This document shows positions 7,718 through 15,432 of a stretch of DNA of 32,897 nt, piece by piece. Each line of letters opens with the position of its first letter. The stretch's first letter is position 1. This DNA comes from Ruminococcus sp. (lineage in GTDB: Bacteria > Bacillota > Clostridia > Oscillospirales > Ruminococcaceae), in the NCBI GenBank assembly GCA_017624895.1, contig JAGAMB010000003.1, positions 1 to 32,897 on the forward strand, given 5' to 3'. Made by a program: the position numbers and the translations under genes. The notes under the pieces were generated by a model, which had not been told where the DNA came from, did not search any database, and saw only the letters and a list, made by a program, of their open reading frames with translations.

Positions 7718-8887
7718 TTGAATAAATTAAAGAAAATGGCGGTTGTTGTTATAGCTATAGCTGCTTTGGGTGGTATTGTACAGATTCCGATTTCACCTAA
7801 TAGAGAATTTCAAACATATGCCGCAGAACTTACGTATTATGAGTACGGTGATTGGTTGTATTCTGTTTTAAGTGACGGAAATGTGTGTATAACACAATAT
7901 GACGGAAATGATGAAGTTGTAACCGTTCCCTCACAGATAAACGGAAGAACTGTTGTGGAAATCGGACAAGGCGGTTTACAAGGCTTATCCTTTGAACCTG
8001 ATGCAAAAAGGGAGATTATATTACCGAATACAATCAGAAAAATCGGAAACGGAGCGTTCTCAGGCTTAAAAAAGGTAGAGAAAATTAATATCCCCGATAG
8101 TGTTAAGGAAATCGGTATTCGTGCTTTTGCTGAATGTTTAAGCCTTAAATCCATTAATCTCAATAAGGTTGAAAAACTTGGATTTGGTGTTTTTGAGGGA
8201 AGTTCGGCATTAGAGCAGATAACTATTCCTGGAACAATCAAAACCATTCCTGAACGGGCTTTTCACAAGTGTACAGGTCTTAAATCGTTGGTAATCAACA
8301 GCGGAGTAACTACCATAGAAAAAGAAGCTGCTTTAAATGCTCCTGCTCTTGAAAGAATTGTAATTCCTGATAGTGTTACAAGCATTGGCGAATATGCTTT
8401 CTGTTATTCACGTGAATACCATGAGGTAAATGAAGGAAGTTATGTGGGTTATTATGAATATACACTTAATGCTGATAATCTCAAAGAATACGTTTCCGGC
8501 AGAGATTCAGCCGCTGAAAAATACGGCATTGACAATGGAATAATCAAGGTTTTTGAGGGCGAACTTTCCACTGAGATTAAGCTGCCAATAAACCCAATTA
8601 TTCCTGATATTATTTTTTCAAAAGGTGATATTGACCTGAATGATTCTGTAGACTCATCTGACGCATCTGCTGTTCTTGCTGAATATTCCGCAGTTCAGAC
8701 AGGGTGTGAAAGCAAATTTACCGCGTCACAGAAAGCAGCCGCTGATGTAAACAATGACGGAGTTGTTGATTCTTCTGATGCCTCTGAAATCCTCCGTTAT
8801 TATGCGGAAGCATCAACGGGAAAAACGCCTACATGGGGGTATGTTGCTGATATACCCACAAAATTTGGCAAAATCACAAGTTCTTGA
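7718..8887 (+). CDS. Secreted leucine-rich-repeat (BspA-like) protein with dockerin
   Basis: Probable TTG start at 7718 (389 residues), 9 bases after AAAGGG. ATG at 7691 is ruled out by the promoter position, and ATG at 7700 has no ribosome site. Signal peptide: a lysine cluster then MAVVVIAIAALGG. The middle carries about five to six LRR_5/BspA repeats of the form I.IPDSVKEIG..AF..C..L, spanning roughly residues 75-230. A dockerin follows (about 305-370) with two calcium loops, DIDLNDSVDSSD and DVNNDGVVDSSD. About 20 residues follow the dockerin. BspA-type repeats mediate protein or host binding; the dockerin would attach this non-catalytic module to a cohesin scaffold. The gene is monocistronic, with a weak AT-rich hairpin at 8905-8921. 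Confidence 0.87.
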   Translation: MNKLKKMAVVVIAIAALGGIVQIPISPNREFQTYAAELTYYEYGDWLYSVLSDGNVCITQYDGNDEVVTVPSQINGRTVVEIGQGGLQGLSFEPDAKREIILPNTIRKIGNGAFSGLKKVEKINIPDSVKEIGIRAFAECLSLKSINLNKVEKLGFGVFEGSSALEQITIPGTIKTIPERAFHKCTGLKSLVINSGVTTIEKEAALNAPALERIVIPDSVTSIGEYAFCYSREYHEVNEGSYVGYYEYTLNADNLKEYVSGRDSAAEKYGIDNGIIKVFEGELSTEIKLPINPIIPDIIFSKGDIDLNDSVDSSDASAVLAEYSAVQTGCESKFTASQKAAADVNNDGVVDSSDASEILRYYAEASTGKTPTWGYVADIPTKFGKITSS

Positions 8888-8904
8888 AGATGATTCTAAA
8901 AGTG

Positions 8905-8921
8905 AAAATTCTGTGAATTTT
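8905..8921 (+). terminator. Weak AT-rich hairpin after LRR gene
   Basis: AAAATTC and GAATTTT form a 7-base stem with loop TGT, followed by T then GAAAA. It is probably a leaky terminator. Nothing stronger is visible before the next promoter at 8933. Confidence 0.35.
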
Positions 8922-8932
8922 TGAAAAAACTA

Positions 8933-8960
8933 TTGACATTCTGGTTATATGTGTTATAAT
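8933..8960 (+). promoter_or_regulatory. Promoter of the wall-anchored surface protein
   Basis: TTGACA (8933-8938), 16-base spacer, TATAAT (8955-8960). An inverted repeat directly follows at the expected start site. Confidence 0.85.
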
Positions 8961-8961
8961 G

Positions 8962-8988
8962 ATGGTATATACGATGTGTATATACCAT
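8962..8988 (+). promoter_or_regulatory. Perfect 11-base inverted repeat at the transcript start
   Basis: ATGGTATATAC (8962-8972), GATGT, GTATATACCAT (8978-8988). Covering the expected +1, it could be a repressor operator. If transcribed it would be a 5' stabilising hairpin. Confidence 0.6.
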
Positions 8989-9028
8989 TGGTCAATTTAC
9001 ATTTAACACAATCAGGAGGTCATAATTA

Positions 9029-9946
9029 ATGAAGTCATTCAGAAAAATCACAGCTTGGGCTATGGCTCTTGCAATTTCATCAACAGCAACAGCTGTAACA
9101 GCATTTGCAGAGGGTACAGAGGCAACTGAGCCTGCAACAACAGTAGCAGAGGTTGTTGAGCCTACTACAGTTGCTGTAACAGAGGCACCTACACAAGTAC
9201 CTACAGAAGCACCTGTTGTTTCACCTGTATTAAGCGGAAATTTTGGCACAGCAGCAATTACTGTTAATACTGCAACTAATGAGGTTTCCTTAAAAGATAC
9301 AGCTACAGGTATGTCAGCTGAGCTTAAGGGCAGCACGATCAATTTTGATGGTTCTGTTATTCAGACGATCAATATTACAGATACTTCTATGACAGCAGAG
9401 CAGGAACAGCTTTTTGGTGCTTTAGCTAAAGTTGCAATGAGCGTAAAGGTTGATACAGTTAATTTCTCTGATAATGTTACAGAGGTAAAGAGCCTTGCAA
9501 TTACCGGTTCATTAGCTGAAAATGTGAAAATCACATTTGGTAAGAATATCAAGACAATTGCTTCTGATATTCTTGAAGATTCAACTGCAAATGTAACAAT
9601 TTACGGCTATAAGGGCACAGCAGCTGAAACTTTTGCGGCAGATAATCGTGTAACTTTCGTAGCACTCGATGCAGAAGCACCTGTGCAGACAACAGCAGTA
9701 GTTACAACAGTTGCTCCTTCAACAGAAACAACTGTGGCTGCTACAGAGGCAGCAACTACAGCAAAGGCAACTGCAAAGAAAACAACAGCAACTAAAAAGG
9801 TTACAACAAAGAAAGCTGCAACTACAACAGCAAAGGCATCCGATTCACCTAAGACAGGTGATGCAGGTGTTGGTGCAGTTGCAGGTATACTCGCACTTTC
9901 AGCAGTAACAGGTGCAATTGCTTTCAGAAAGAAAGATAATGAATAA
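9029..9946 (+). CDS. Sortase-anchored surface protein, Thr/Lys-rich stalk
   Basis: 305 residues, ATG preceded by AGGAGG. Order of parts: signal peptide (MKSFRKITAWAMALAISSTA), a Thr/Glu/Pro-rich stretch to about residue 65, a central region (about 70-210) ending in TIYGYKGTAAETFA, which resembles the last turn of BspA/LRR_5 proteins, then a Thr/Ala/Lys-rich stalk and a C-terminal wall-sorting signal: SPKTGD, a hydrophobic helix and RKKDNE. SPKTG fits the (S/P)PxTG variant recognised by some clostridial class B sortases rather than LPxTG. No sortase gene lies in the window. Its context next to the LRR-dockerin gene suggests cell-surface adhesion. No enzymatic motif is visible. Confidence 0.83.
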   Translation: MKSFRKITAWAMALAISSTATAVTAFAEGTEATEPATTVAEVVEPTTVAVTEAPTQVPTEAPVVSPVLSGNFGTAAITVNTATNEVSLKDTATGMSAELKGSTINFDGSVIQTINITDTSMTAEQEQLFGALAKVAMSVKVDTVNFSDNVTEVKSLAITGSLAENVKITFGKNIKTIASDILEDSTANVTIYGYKGTAAETFAADNRVTFVALDAEAPVQTTAVVTTVAPSTETTVAATEAATTAKATAKKTTATKKVTTKKAATTTAKASDSPKTGDAGVGAVAGILALSAVTGAIAFRKKDNE

Positions 9947-9950
9947 TATT

Positions 9951-9979
9951 AAATCCCCGTCGTGATGGCGGGGATTTTT
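9951..9979. terminator. Bidirectional terminator between surface protein and rmuC
   Basis: AAATCCCCG (9951-9959) pairs with CGGGGATTT (9969-9977), followed by TT. It lies between convergent genes ending at 9946 and 9981. Confidence 0.85.
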
Positions 9980-9980
9980 G

Positions 9981-11249
9981 TTATTTATCGTCGTTTTTAA
10001 AATCTAACCCCACATTTTTCAAAGTGCGGTTAATAGCATTTGTTCTTGTGCCGATAAGATTTTCAAGGTCTTTATCAGCCATTCTCAGGCGATTTCTCGC
10101 GGATTCAAGCACAGTTTCAAAGTTGGCAAACTCTGATTTGGCTTCTTCGAGAATTTTCCACACTTCGCCGCTTTTCTTCTGAATGGCAAGGGTGCGGAAG
10201 CCTATTTGCAGGCTGTTGAGCATAGCCGCCATAGTTGATGGACCAGCAATATTTATGCGGAAATCGCGCTGTAAAATCTCCACCAGTCCCATATTAACAA
10301 CCTCGGCATAAAGTCCCTCGAAGGGCAGGAACATTACAGCGAAATCGGTAGTATACGGCGGTTTTACGTACTTTGCGCGGATACTTCTTGCACAGCGTTT
10401 CATCTCCGTTTCAAGGGCAGAACGTGCAGCTTTAAGATCTGCGGCATTGCCGTTTTCGTAAGCCGCTGTAATTTTGGCGTATGTATCTCCGGGGAATTTG
10501 GAGTCTATGGGCAGGTATACACAACCCTCGTCGCTGCCGGGCAGTTTTACAGCAAAATCCACACGTTCCGAAGAAGTGGGGATAACCGCAATCTGCTCTG
10601 CGTACTGTTCGGGAGCGAGAATTTCCGCAAGTATTGCGCCGAGCTGAATTTCTCCCATAATTCCGCGTGTCTTTACATTGGAGAGGACTTTTTTCAAATC
10701 TGATACGCCTGAAGCAACGGCTTTCATTTCGCCAAGTCCCTCATAGACCTCGGTGAGCCGCTTATTTACTGATTCAAAGGACTGAGAAATGCGGTCATTC
10801 AGCGTCTTTTGCAGCTTTTCGCTGACAGTATTGTTGATTTTGTCAAGGCTCACGCTGTTTTCACGGCGGAGCTTTTCCATACTCTCGGAATTGGCGGTAA
10901 TCAGCTTTTCAAGGCTTTCGCGATTATCGCGGTCAAGGATTTTCATATCCGCTTCAATTTTTTCAAGAGCTTCAACAGCTTTTTTCTGCTGTGCCTCGTT
11001 GGAACGGCGCAATTCTCCTCCTAAATTGTTGACCTGATACACAAGGGATTCATTCATACGGACAAGCTGTTCCAGCATGAGTCTGTTCTGATTTTCAGCA
11101 GTTTTTCCAAGTATATCAATCTTTTTCTGTATTTCGGAAAATTCTTTTTTTCCTGTGCCTCTTGTTTTTACCATTTTTATAAGGAGCATAATGGCAAAAA
11201 TCAGAAGTGCGATATTAATTACCGCAAGAATAGTTAAGAGTATATCCAT
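9981..11249 (-). CDS. rmuC: RmuC family DNA recombination protein
   Basis: 422 residues from ATG at 11249-11247, preceded by GGAAGG; an upstream in-frame TTG at 11285 lacks a ribosome site. A membrane anchor occupies about residues 1-25, a long coiled coil about 40-190, and the RmuC core about 200-400 (TRGIMGEIQLGAIL, LPIDSKFPGDTY, AVMFLPFEGLYAEV, NIAGPSTMAAML). RmuC proteins limit recombination at inverted repeats; the core is related to nuclease folds, though the exact reaction is unsettled. It lies downstream of the YhfC-like gene on the same strand with a 78-base gap containing a GC-rich hairpin, so it may be partly co-transcribed. Confidence 0.9.
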   Translation of the reverse strand: MDILLTILAVINIALLIFAIMLLIKMVKTRGTGKKEFSEIQKKIDILGKTAENQNRLMLEQLVRMNESLVYQVNNLGGELRRSNEAQQKKAVEALEKIEADMKILDRDNRESLEKLITANSESMEKLRRENSVSLDKINNTVSEKLQKTLNDRISQSFESVNKRLTEVYEGLGEMKAVASGVSDLKKVLSNVKTRGIMGEIQLGAILAEILAPEQYAEQIAVIPTSSERVDFAVKLPGSDEGCVYLPIDSKFPGDTYAKITAAYENGNAADLKAARSALETEMKRCARSIRAKYVKPPYTTDFAVMFLPFEGLYAEVVNMGLVEILQRDFRINIAGPSTMAAMLNSLQIGFRTLAIQKKSGEVWKILEEAKSEFANFETVLESARNRLRMADKDLENLIGTRTNAINRTLKNVGLDFKNDDK

Positions 11250-11296
11250 AATAGCCTTCCAATATTTTTTAATAGGGGTTTCCAATAGACAATTTC

Positions 11297-11316
11297 GGCG
11301 GGAGCAAGCCCCCGCC
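11297..11316 (-). other. GC-rich hairpin between yhfC-like gene and rmuC
   Basis: GGCGGG (11297-11302) pairs with CCCGCC (11311-11316) with an 8-base loop. No T run follows on the minus strand, so a processing or attenuating role is more likely than termination. Confidence 0.5.
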
Positions 11317-11327
11317 CTGCAAAATAT

Positions 11328-11999
11328 TCAATTATTAATCTTTTCTGAATCAAAAGGTGCCATTTGTTCATATAGCTTTGATGTCACAATAAACATTATC
11401 GTTACTTCAATAAGTGCAAAAATGATATCAGCACCGACAGGTAAAAATGTATTTGCAAAATTAGTGAACATATGAAGAAAAACTGCTATAGGCAGATATA
11501 TTTTCGCCTTACCGTTACGCACAGCCCGGAACATCAGCACAGACATAAGGATATGCCACAAAGTTCCGATAATTGTTGCAGGACAGCTTAAAAACAGATG
11601 TGACATTGGAATAGACAAATCAGCGGCTTTATCTGTAGCAATAAGATTGAGAGTGGCAAAACCGGAACCAACGCTCTCAAAAAATCCGTGTCCTATGCCG
11701 TAAAACACCGCGTCTTCACGGCGGTCAAAGTTTTTCAGAACATAGGCGAATGCAATAAATCTGCATCCCTCCTCCAGTACGGAGGTTAAAAATGATTGCT
11801 GAGTAAAATTTACAAGAAAGTCACTTTTATCAAATCCGCTGCGGATTGCACCTCGTATTAATGTGACAAGGAGTATCAAGCCAAGTCCTGCCAAAAGTGG
11901 AGTAAATCGGGTATTTGTCCTTTTTCTCCACAGGTATATCAGGATAAACGGAAGGGCAAGCTTTATGCCGCCTGCTATAAGCAGTATGACATTTCCCAT
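11328..11999 (-). CDS. YhfC-like intramembrane metalloprotease family protein
   Basis: 223 residues with about seven membrane helices. Conserved polar motifs sit inside them: LEEGCRFIAF, GIGHGFFES and HMFTNF, the glutamate/histidine pattern of the YhfC/PrsW-like membrane protease group. The substrate is unknown. The ATG shares one base with the TAA of the upstream acyl-CoA synthetase-like gene, so the two are probably translationally coupled. The pairing with a lipid-activating enzyme suggests a membrane-linked role, which is inference. Assignment to YhfC is by motif pattern and length and could be one family off. Confidence 0.75.
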   Translation of the reverse strand: MGNVILLIAGGIKLALPFILIYLWRKRTNTRFTPLLAGLGLILLVTLIRGAIRSGFDKSDFLVNFTQQSFLTSVLEEGCRFIAFAYVLKNFDRREDAVFYGIGHGFFESVGSGFATLNLIATDKAADLSIPMSHLFLSCPATIIGTLWHILMSVLMFRAVRNGKAKIYLPIAVFLHMFTNFANTFLPVGADIIFALIEVTIMFIVTSKLYEQMAPFDSEKINN

Positions 12000-13633
12000 T
12001 AATTCTTAATCTGTGAAGCTACAAGACTTTCACCGCAGTAAATCTCACGAAGCTTCGGTTTTTCAATCTTGCCTGTGGGATTTCTCGGAACATCGGCAAA
12101 AATAATCTTATGAGGACGCTTATATCTCGGCATTTTCTGGCTGAATGTGTTAATATCCTCCTCTGTGCAGGTCATACCGTCCTTTATGGAAATAATAGCT
12201 GCTGCAATTTCACCTAAACGCTTGTCAGGAAGTCCGATAACTGCAACGTCCTTTACAGCAGGGTGCGAACGGAGGAAGTCTTCAATCTGTACAGGGTAGA
12301 GGTTTTCACCGCCGCTTATGATAACGTCTTTTTTGCGGTCAACAAGGAAGATGAAGCCGTCCTCGTCCTCCTGTGCCATATCGCCTGTAAGAAGCCAGCC
12401 GTCTTTGAGAGTATCAGCTGTAGCCTTTTCATCGCGGTAGTAGCAGGTCATAACTCCGGGGCCTTTAACATAAAGCTCGCCTACCTGACCACGCTCAACA
12501 GCGTTACCGTTTTCGTCGGCAATTTTTGTTTCCCAACCGAAGCCGGCTTTACCGATAGCGCCGACCTTATGGATATTTTCAACACCGAGATGTACACAGC
12601 CGGGGCCTATGGATTCACTTAAACCATAGTTCGTGTCATACTGGTGTGTGGGGAATTTCTCTTTCCAGCGCGCAATAAGTGACGGAGGAACAGGCTGTGC
12701 GCCGATGTGCATAAGTCTCCAGGGGGAGAGGTCGTATTCGCTGAGATTTATTTCTCCGCGGTCGATAGCGTCAAGAATATCCTGCGCCCACGGAACGAGA
12801 AGCCATACAATAGAGCAGCCCTCATTTGAAGCTGTTTCAATAATCGACTTGGGTTTTACGCCTTTGAGAAGTACAGCCTTACTTCCTGACTGTAAGCTGC
12901 CGAACCAGTGCATTTTAGCGCCTGTGTGATAGAGTGGGGGAATGCAGAGGAATACGTCATCGCGGCTCTGACCGTGGTGGTTTTGCTCAACCTTTGCGGA
13001 ATGAACAAGGCTTTCGTGATTGTGCAGAATAGCCTTTGGGAAGCCGGTAGTTCCCGATGAGAAGTATATAGCCGCATTGTCCGCATCTGTAAGAGTAATT
13101 TCGGGAGCTATACTGGAGCAGTTTGCAACATTGCTGTCGTAATGTTCAGCGAAAGAGGGGCAGCCCTCGCCAACGTAGAAAAGGAGGCGGTTTTTGCTGA
13201 TTTCTCCTGCAATTTCCTCAACTCTGCCTATGAACTCCGGACCAAACATAAGTATATCAACCTCGGCAAGGTCGAGGCAGTATTTGATTTCATCGGCTGT
13301 ATAGCGGAAATTCAGCGGAACAGCCAGCGCGCCTGCTTTAAGGATTCCGAAATAAATAGGCAGCCATTCAAGGCAGTTCATCAGAAGGATACCCACCTTA
13401 TCGCCTTTCTGAACGCCTCTTTCCAGGAGCATATTTGCGAAGCGGTTTGCCTTTTCGTTAAAAACCGACCATGTGATTTCGCGGCGGTATGGGCTTTCGG
13501 GAGCAGGCTCAATGAGGTTATATTCTTTCCATGTAACACGGCGATTTTCGGTAATTTCAGGGTTTACCTCAACCAGAGCGATATCATTTCCGTATAAATT
13601 TGCGTTTCTTTCAAGTAATTCTGTAATAGGCAT
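11999..13633 (-). CDS. AMP-forming acyl-CoA synthetase-like ligase
   Basis: 544 residues from ATG at 13633-13631, after AAAGGA; a longer frame to 13723 would cross the promoter. Class I adenylate-forming enzyme: P-loop IYFSSGTTGFPKA, YGLSE motif, GWLLTGD, KDVIISGGENLYP hinge and the C-terminal catalytic lysine in PTGKIEK. It activates a carboxylic acid as acyl-AMP and usually passes it to CoA; the chain length cannot be read. The N-terminus holds two similar segments (VTWKEYN and ITWSVFNEKANR), the second being the usual family start, so this enzyme has a short extra leader. It is first gene of a transcript with the YhfC-like protease. Confidence 0.88.
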   Translation of the reverse strand: MPITELLERNANLYGNDIALVEVNPEITENRRVTWKEYNLIEPAPESPYRREITWSVFNEKANRFANMLLERGVQKGDKVGILLMNCLEWLPIYFGILKAGALAVPLNFRYTADEIKYCLDLAEVDILMFGPEFIGRVEEIAGEISKNRLLFYVGEGCPSFAEHYDSNVANCSSIAPEITLTDADNAAIYFSSGTTGFPKAILHNHESLVHSAKVEQNHHGQSRDDVFLCIPPLYHTGAKMHWFGSLQSGSKAVLLKGVKPKSIIETASNEGCSIVWLLVPWAQDILDAIDRGEINLSEYDLSPWRLMHIGAQPVPPSLIARWKEKFPTHQYDTNYGLSESIGPGCVHLGVENIHKVGAIGKAGFGWETKIADENGNAVERGQVGELYVKGPGVMTCYYRDEKATADTLKDGWLLTGDMAQEDEDGFIFLVDRKKDVIISGGENLYPVQIEDFLRSHPAVKDVAVIGLPDKRLGEIAAAIISIKDGMTCTEEDINTFSQKMPRYKRPHKIIFADVPRNPTGKIEKPKLREIYCGESLVASQIKN

Positions 13634-13667
13634 TATAATTTTCCTTTCAATAAGTATACTATATATT

Positions 13668-13696
13668 ATTTTACCACAAAAAAGCGTAAAAGTAAA
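13668..13696 (-). promoter_or_regulatory. Promoter of the ligase-yhfC operon
   Basis: Minus strand TTTACT (13696-13691), 17-base spacer, TAAAAT (13673-13668), 35 bases before the ATG. Confidence 0.7.
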
Positions 13697-13766
13697 TAGG
13701 TTGCAGCGTGTCATTTTCGACAAAAAACGGCTTTGGGAATTGGCGGTTTTGCCGATAAAACTTTTA

Positions 13767-13795
13767 TTGAAATATTCAAAAGGTTGTGCTATAAT
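13767..13795 (+). promoter_or_regulatory. Promoter of the TIGR04076 gene
   Basis: TTGAAA (13767-13772), 17-base spacer, TATAAT (13790-13795), 32 bases before the ATG. Confidence 0.75.
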
Positions 13796-13827
13796 AATTA
13801 TGTTAATATTATCTAAGGGGGCATATT

Positions 13828-14181
13828 ATGAAGAAATGGTATGATGAAGAATATGAATTTGTTATTGAAGTAACGGGATTTCTTAATAGTGATAAAACTG
13901 AACATTATTGCCGCAATGGAGAGGAAATAGGCGATAAATATGTATGTACATATGGCTGTCCTGTTAATAAAGACGGACAGGGTATTTGTTCAAAGTGTAT
14001 GATGATTATGTTTCCTGTTATGGAGTCTGTCAGAAGCGGTGGAGATTTAATGAATATAGGCGGAGACAGCCCATATACAAAAGATATAGTATGTCCTGAC
14101 GGCTGTGTGATGTTCAGGCTGACTGCCAGACCTCTCGGAAATGAAAATTTTCACAAAGGCGGATTCTGGGGTAAAGAGTAA
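13828..14181 (+). CDS. TIGR04076 family cysteine-rich small protein
   Basis: 117 residues, ATG preceded by AAGGGGG. The cysteines are arranged as YVCTYGCP, GICSKCMMIMFP and IVCPDGCVMF, with an N-terminal strand YEFVIEVTG. This layout matches the small TIGR04076 family found in anaerobes, whose function is unknown; the cysteines suggest metal or redox chemistry. No signal peptide. It stands alone, convergent with the rubrerythrin gene. The next gene over being a redox protein hints at a shared setting but not a shared operon. Confidence 0.7.
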   Translation: MKKWYDEEYEFVIEVTGFLNSDKTEHYCRNGEEIGDKYVCTYGCPVNKDGQGICSKCMMIMFPVMESVRSGGDLMNIGGDSPYTKDIVCPDGCVMFRLTARPLGNENFHKGGFWGKE

Positions 14182-14188
14182 AAATGAA

Positions 14189-14225
14189 ATCGGGTGCGGC
14201 TATTTTCAAAATAACCACACCCGAT
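14189..14225 (-). terminator. Terminator between TIGR04076 and rubrerythrin genes
   Basis: ATCGGGTG (14189-14196) pairs with CACCCGAT (14218-14225), with an inner GG.TATTTT/AAAATA.CC stem. On the minus strand it is followed by TTTCATTTTTA, so it mainly ends the rubrerythrin transcript. Confidence 0.8.
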
Positions 14226-14258
14226 AATTCTTAATTCTTCATTCTTAATTCTTAATTA
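14226..14258. repeat. Short AATTCTT tandem repeat
   Basis: About four and a half imperfect 7-base units (AATTCTT, AATTCTTC, ATTCTT, AATTCTT, AATT) lie between the terminator and, overlapping, the TAA stop of the rubrerythrin gene. Simple-sequence arrays of this type are common in intergenic DNA; no function is implied. Confidence 0.6.
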
Positions 14259-14939
14259 ACCAAAGTATCTCTTGAGAAGTCCCTCGAATGCCTTGCCGTG
14301 TCTTGCTTCGTCCTTAGCCATTTCATGCACTGTATCGTGGATAGCGTCGAGGTTAAGCTCCTTTGCTCTCTTAGCAAGATCCAGCTTGCCCTGTGTAGCG
14401 CCGTGTTCAGCAGCAACTCTTGCTGTGAGGTTCTCCTTTGTAGAGGGAGATACAACCTCACCAAGAAGCTCAGCGAACTTAGCAGCGTGTTCAGCTTCCT
14501 CAAAAGCAGCCTTTTCCCAGTAAAGACCGATTTCGGGATAACCCTCTCTGTGAGCAACGCGAGCCATAGCAAGGTACATACCAACCTCAGTACACTCACC
14601 TGCAAAATTTGCTCTGAGTCCTTCAAGGATCTCCTCGTCAGTTACAGCCTTAGCAACGCCTACTTCGTGTTCGCAAGCGAATACGAGATTTCCCTCATCC
14701 TTCTTCTCGATGAACTTCTCACCGGGAACGCCGCACTGTGGGCATTTATCGGGAGCAGATGTACCCTCGTGAACATAGCCGCAAACTGGGCATACGTACT
14801 TGGAAACAGTAGCCTCAGCAGGTGCCTCAGCCTTTTCCTCAACGAAATCGGAAGCGGGAACACCGCAGAGAGGACAAACTTCGGGAGCAGCGTCGCCTTC
14901 GTGAACATAACCGCAAACTGAACATACATATTTAGCCAT
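14256..14939 (-). CDS. Rubrerythrin with two N-terminal rubredoxin-like domains
   Basis: 227 residues from ATG at 14939-14937, with GGAGG 8 bases upstream. Two copies of a short rubredoxin-like iron site come first: [10 protein letters not shown]...CPLCGVP (about 6-31) and [10 protein letters not shown]...CPQCGVP (about 50-75), joined by an Ala/Glu linker. A ferritin-like diiron four-helix domain follows, with ligand regions [28 protein letters not shown] and [11 protein letters not shown]. Having rubredoxin before the diiron domain is the reverse-rubrerythrin order. Such proteins reduce peroxide and oxygen in anaerobes; two electron-transfer sites may speed NAD(P)H or rubredoxin-linked reduction. 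It lies 49 bases downstream of the NrdD-like gene and is probably co-transcribed. Confidence 0.92.
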   Translation of the reverse strand: MAKYVCSVCGYVHEGDAAPEVCPLCGVPASDFVEEKAEAPAEATVSKYVCPVCGYVHEGTSAPDKCPQCGVPGEKFIEKKDEGNLVFACEHEVGVAKAVTDEEILEGLRANFAGECTEVGMYLAMARVAHREGYPEIGLYWEKAAFEEAEHAAKFAELLGEVVSPSTKENLTARVAAEHGATQGKLDLAKRAKELNLDAIHDTVHEMAKDEARHGKAFEGLLKRYFG

Positions 14940-14988
14940 AATAAAGACCTCCAAAAATTAAATTTATATTTTTGCTTGTTTAAGCATA

Positions 14989-15252
14989 CTATACTGTGTG
15001 TTTGATTCTCTCTCGTTCTTCGGCGCGTTTGCCGTTGTTGAATCGGTCGAGAGTGCCGACGAGATAGCCTGTAATACGGCGAACTCTGTCAAAAGGAATG
15101 TCGGCAAATTCAAATTTAAGGTCAGCGTAATCGCCATCAAGGGAAACTGTCATTTCCTTAATTATTCTATCGGGATATTTTTCAGCTCCATAGGCAAGAT
15201 AAGCGTTGATTTCCTGTTGTGATATTTTTTCTCCGATAACATTGACTTTCAT
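14989..15252 (-). CDS. Stand-alone NrdD glycyl-radical-region-like protein
   Basis: 87 residues, ATG preceded by AGGAGGT. The C-terminal half (residues 56-85, RVRRITGYLVGTLDRFNNGK onward to RIKH) resembles the end of class III anaerobic ribonucleotide reductase NrdD, which has an RV.GYL glycyl-radical motif followed by FN.GK..E...R.KH. Gly62 is the candidate radical glycine. The N-terminal half (IGEKISQQEINAYLAYG, DGDYADL) is not recognised, and the protein has no cysteine, so the zinc site that precedes the motif in full NrdD is missing. Many databases label such proteins as anaerobic reductase from this similarity alone. A role as a replaceable radical domain, like YfiD/GrcA for pyruvate formate-lyase, is an inference. 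It is upstream of rubrerythrin and divergent from a Crp/Fnr gene. Confidence 0.75.
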   Translation of the reverse strand: MKVNVIGEKISQQEINAYLAYGAEKYPDRIIKEMTVSLDGDYADLKFEFADIPFDRVRRITGYLVGTLDRFNNGKRAEERERIKHTV

Positions 15253-15355
15253 AGAAATGTACCTCCTGAATACGTTATAATCAACAAAAAATACAAGAGA
15301 TTATTCCGCGGTATTATCTCGGTGTACAAATATTTTGAATTGGGAAAGAATTTCC

Positions 15356-15384
15356 TTGACCTTTTCTGTAATATATTGTATCAT
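15356..15384 (+). promoter_or_regulatory. Promoter of the Crp/Fnr-type gene
   Basis: TTGACC (15356-15361), 17-base spacer, TATCAT (15379-15384). It lies within the longest open frame, which supports the downstream TTG start at 15433. Confidence 0.75.
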
Positions 15385-15402
15385 AGTATTCAAGAAAAAT
15401 CT

Positions 15403-15416
15403 GTTGCAATTGCAAC
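15403..15416 (+). promoter_or_regulatory. Perfect palindrome GTTGCAATTGCAAC in the leader
   Basis: A 14-base perfect dyad lies about 12 bases after the expected transcript start and just before AAGGAGGG. It is the kind of symmetric site a Crp/Fnr dimer could bind, so autoregulation is likely but unproven. Confidence 0.6.
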
Positions 15417-15432
15417 AAGGAGGGAATTTTTT

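Noticed and set aside
9029-9342. Long ORFs on the opposite strand of low-complexity surface and rubrerythrin genes
   Set aside because: They mirror biased codons of the real genes, lack ribosome sites and have repetitive meaningless products.
14226-14258. CRISPR-like array
   Set aside because: The units are 7 bases, imperfect and contiguous without spacers. It is a simple-sequence repeat.
15322-15432. 37-residue N-terminal extension of the Crp/Fnr protein
   Set aside because: A good promoter lies inside it, there is no ribosome site at the GTG, and the TTG at 15433 has a strong one and gives the usual family length.
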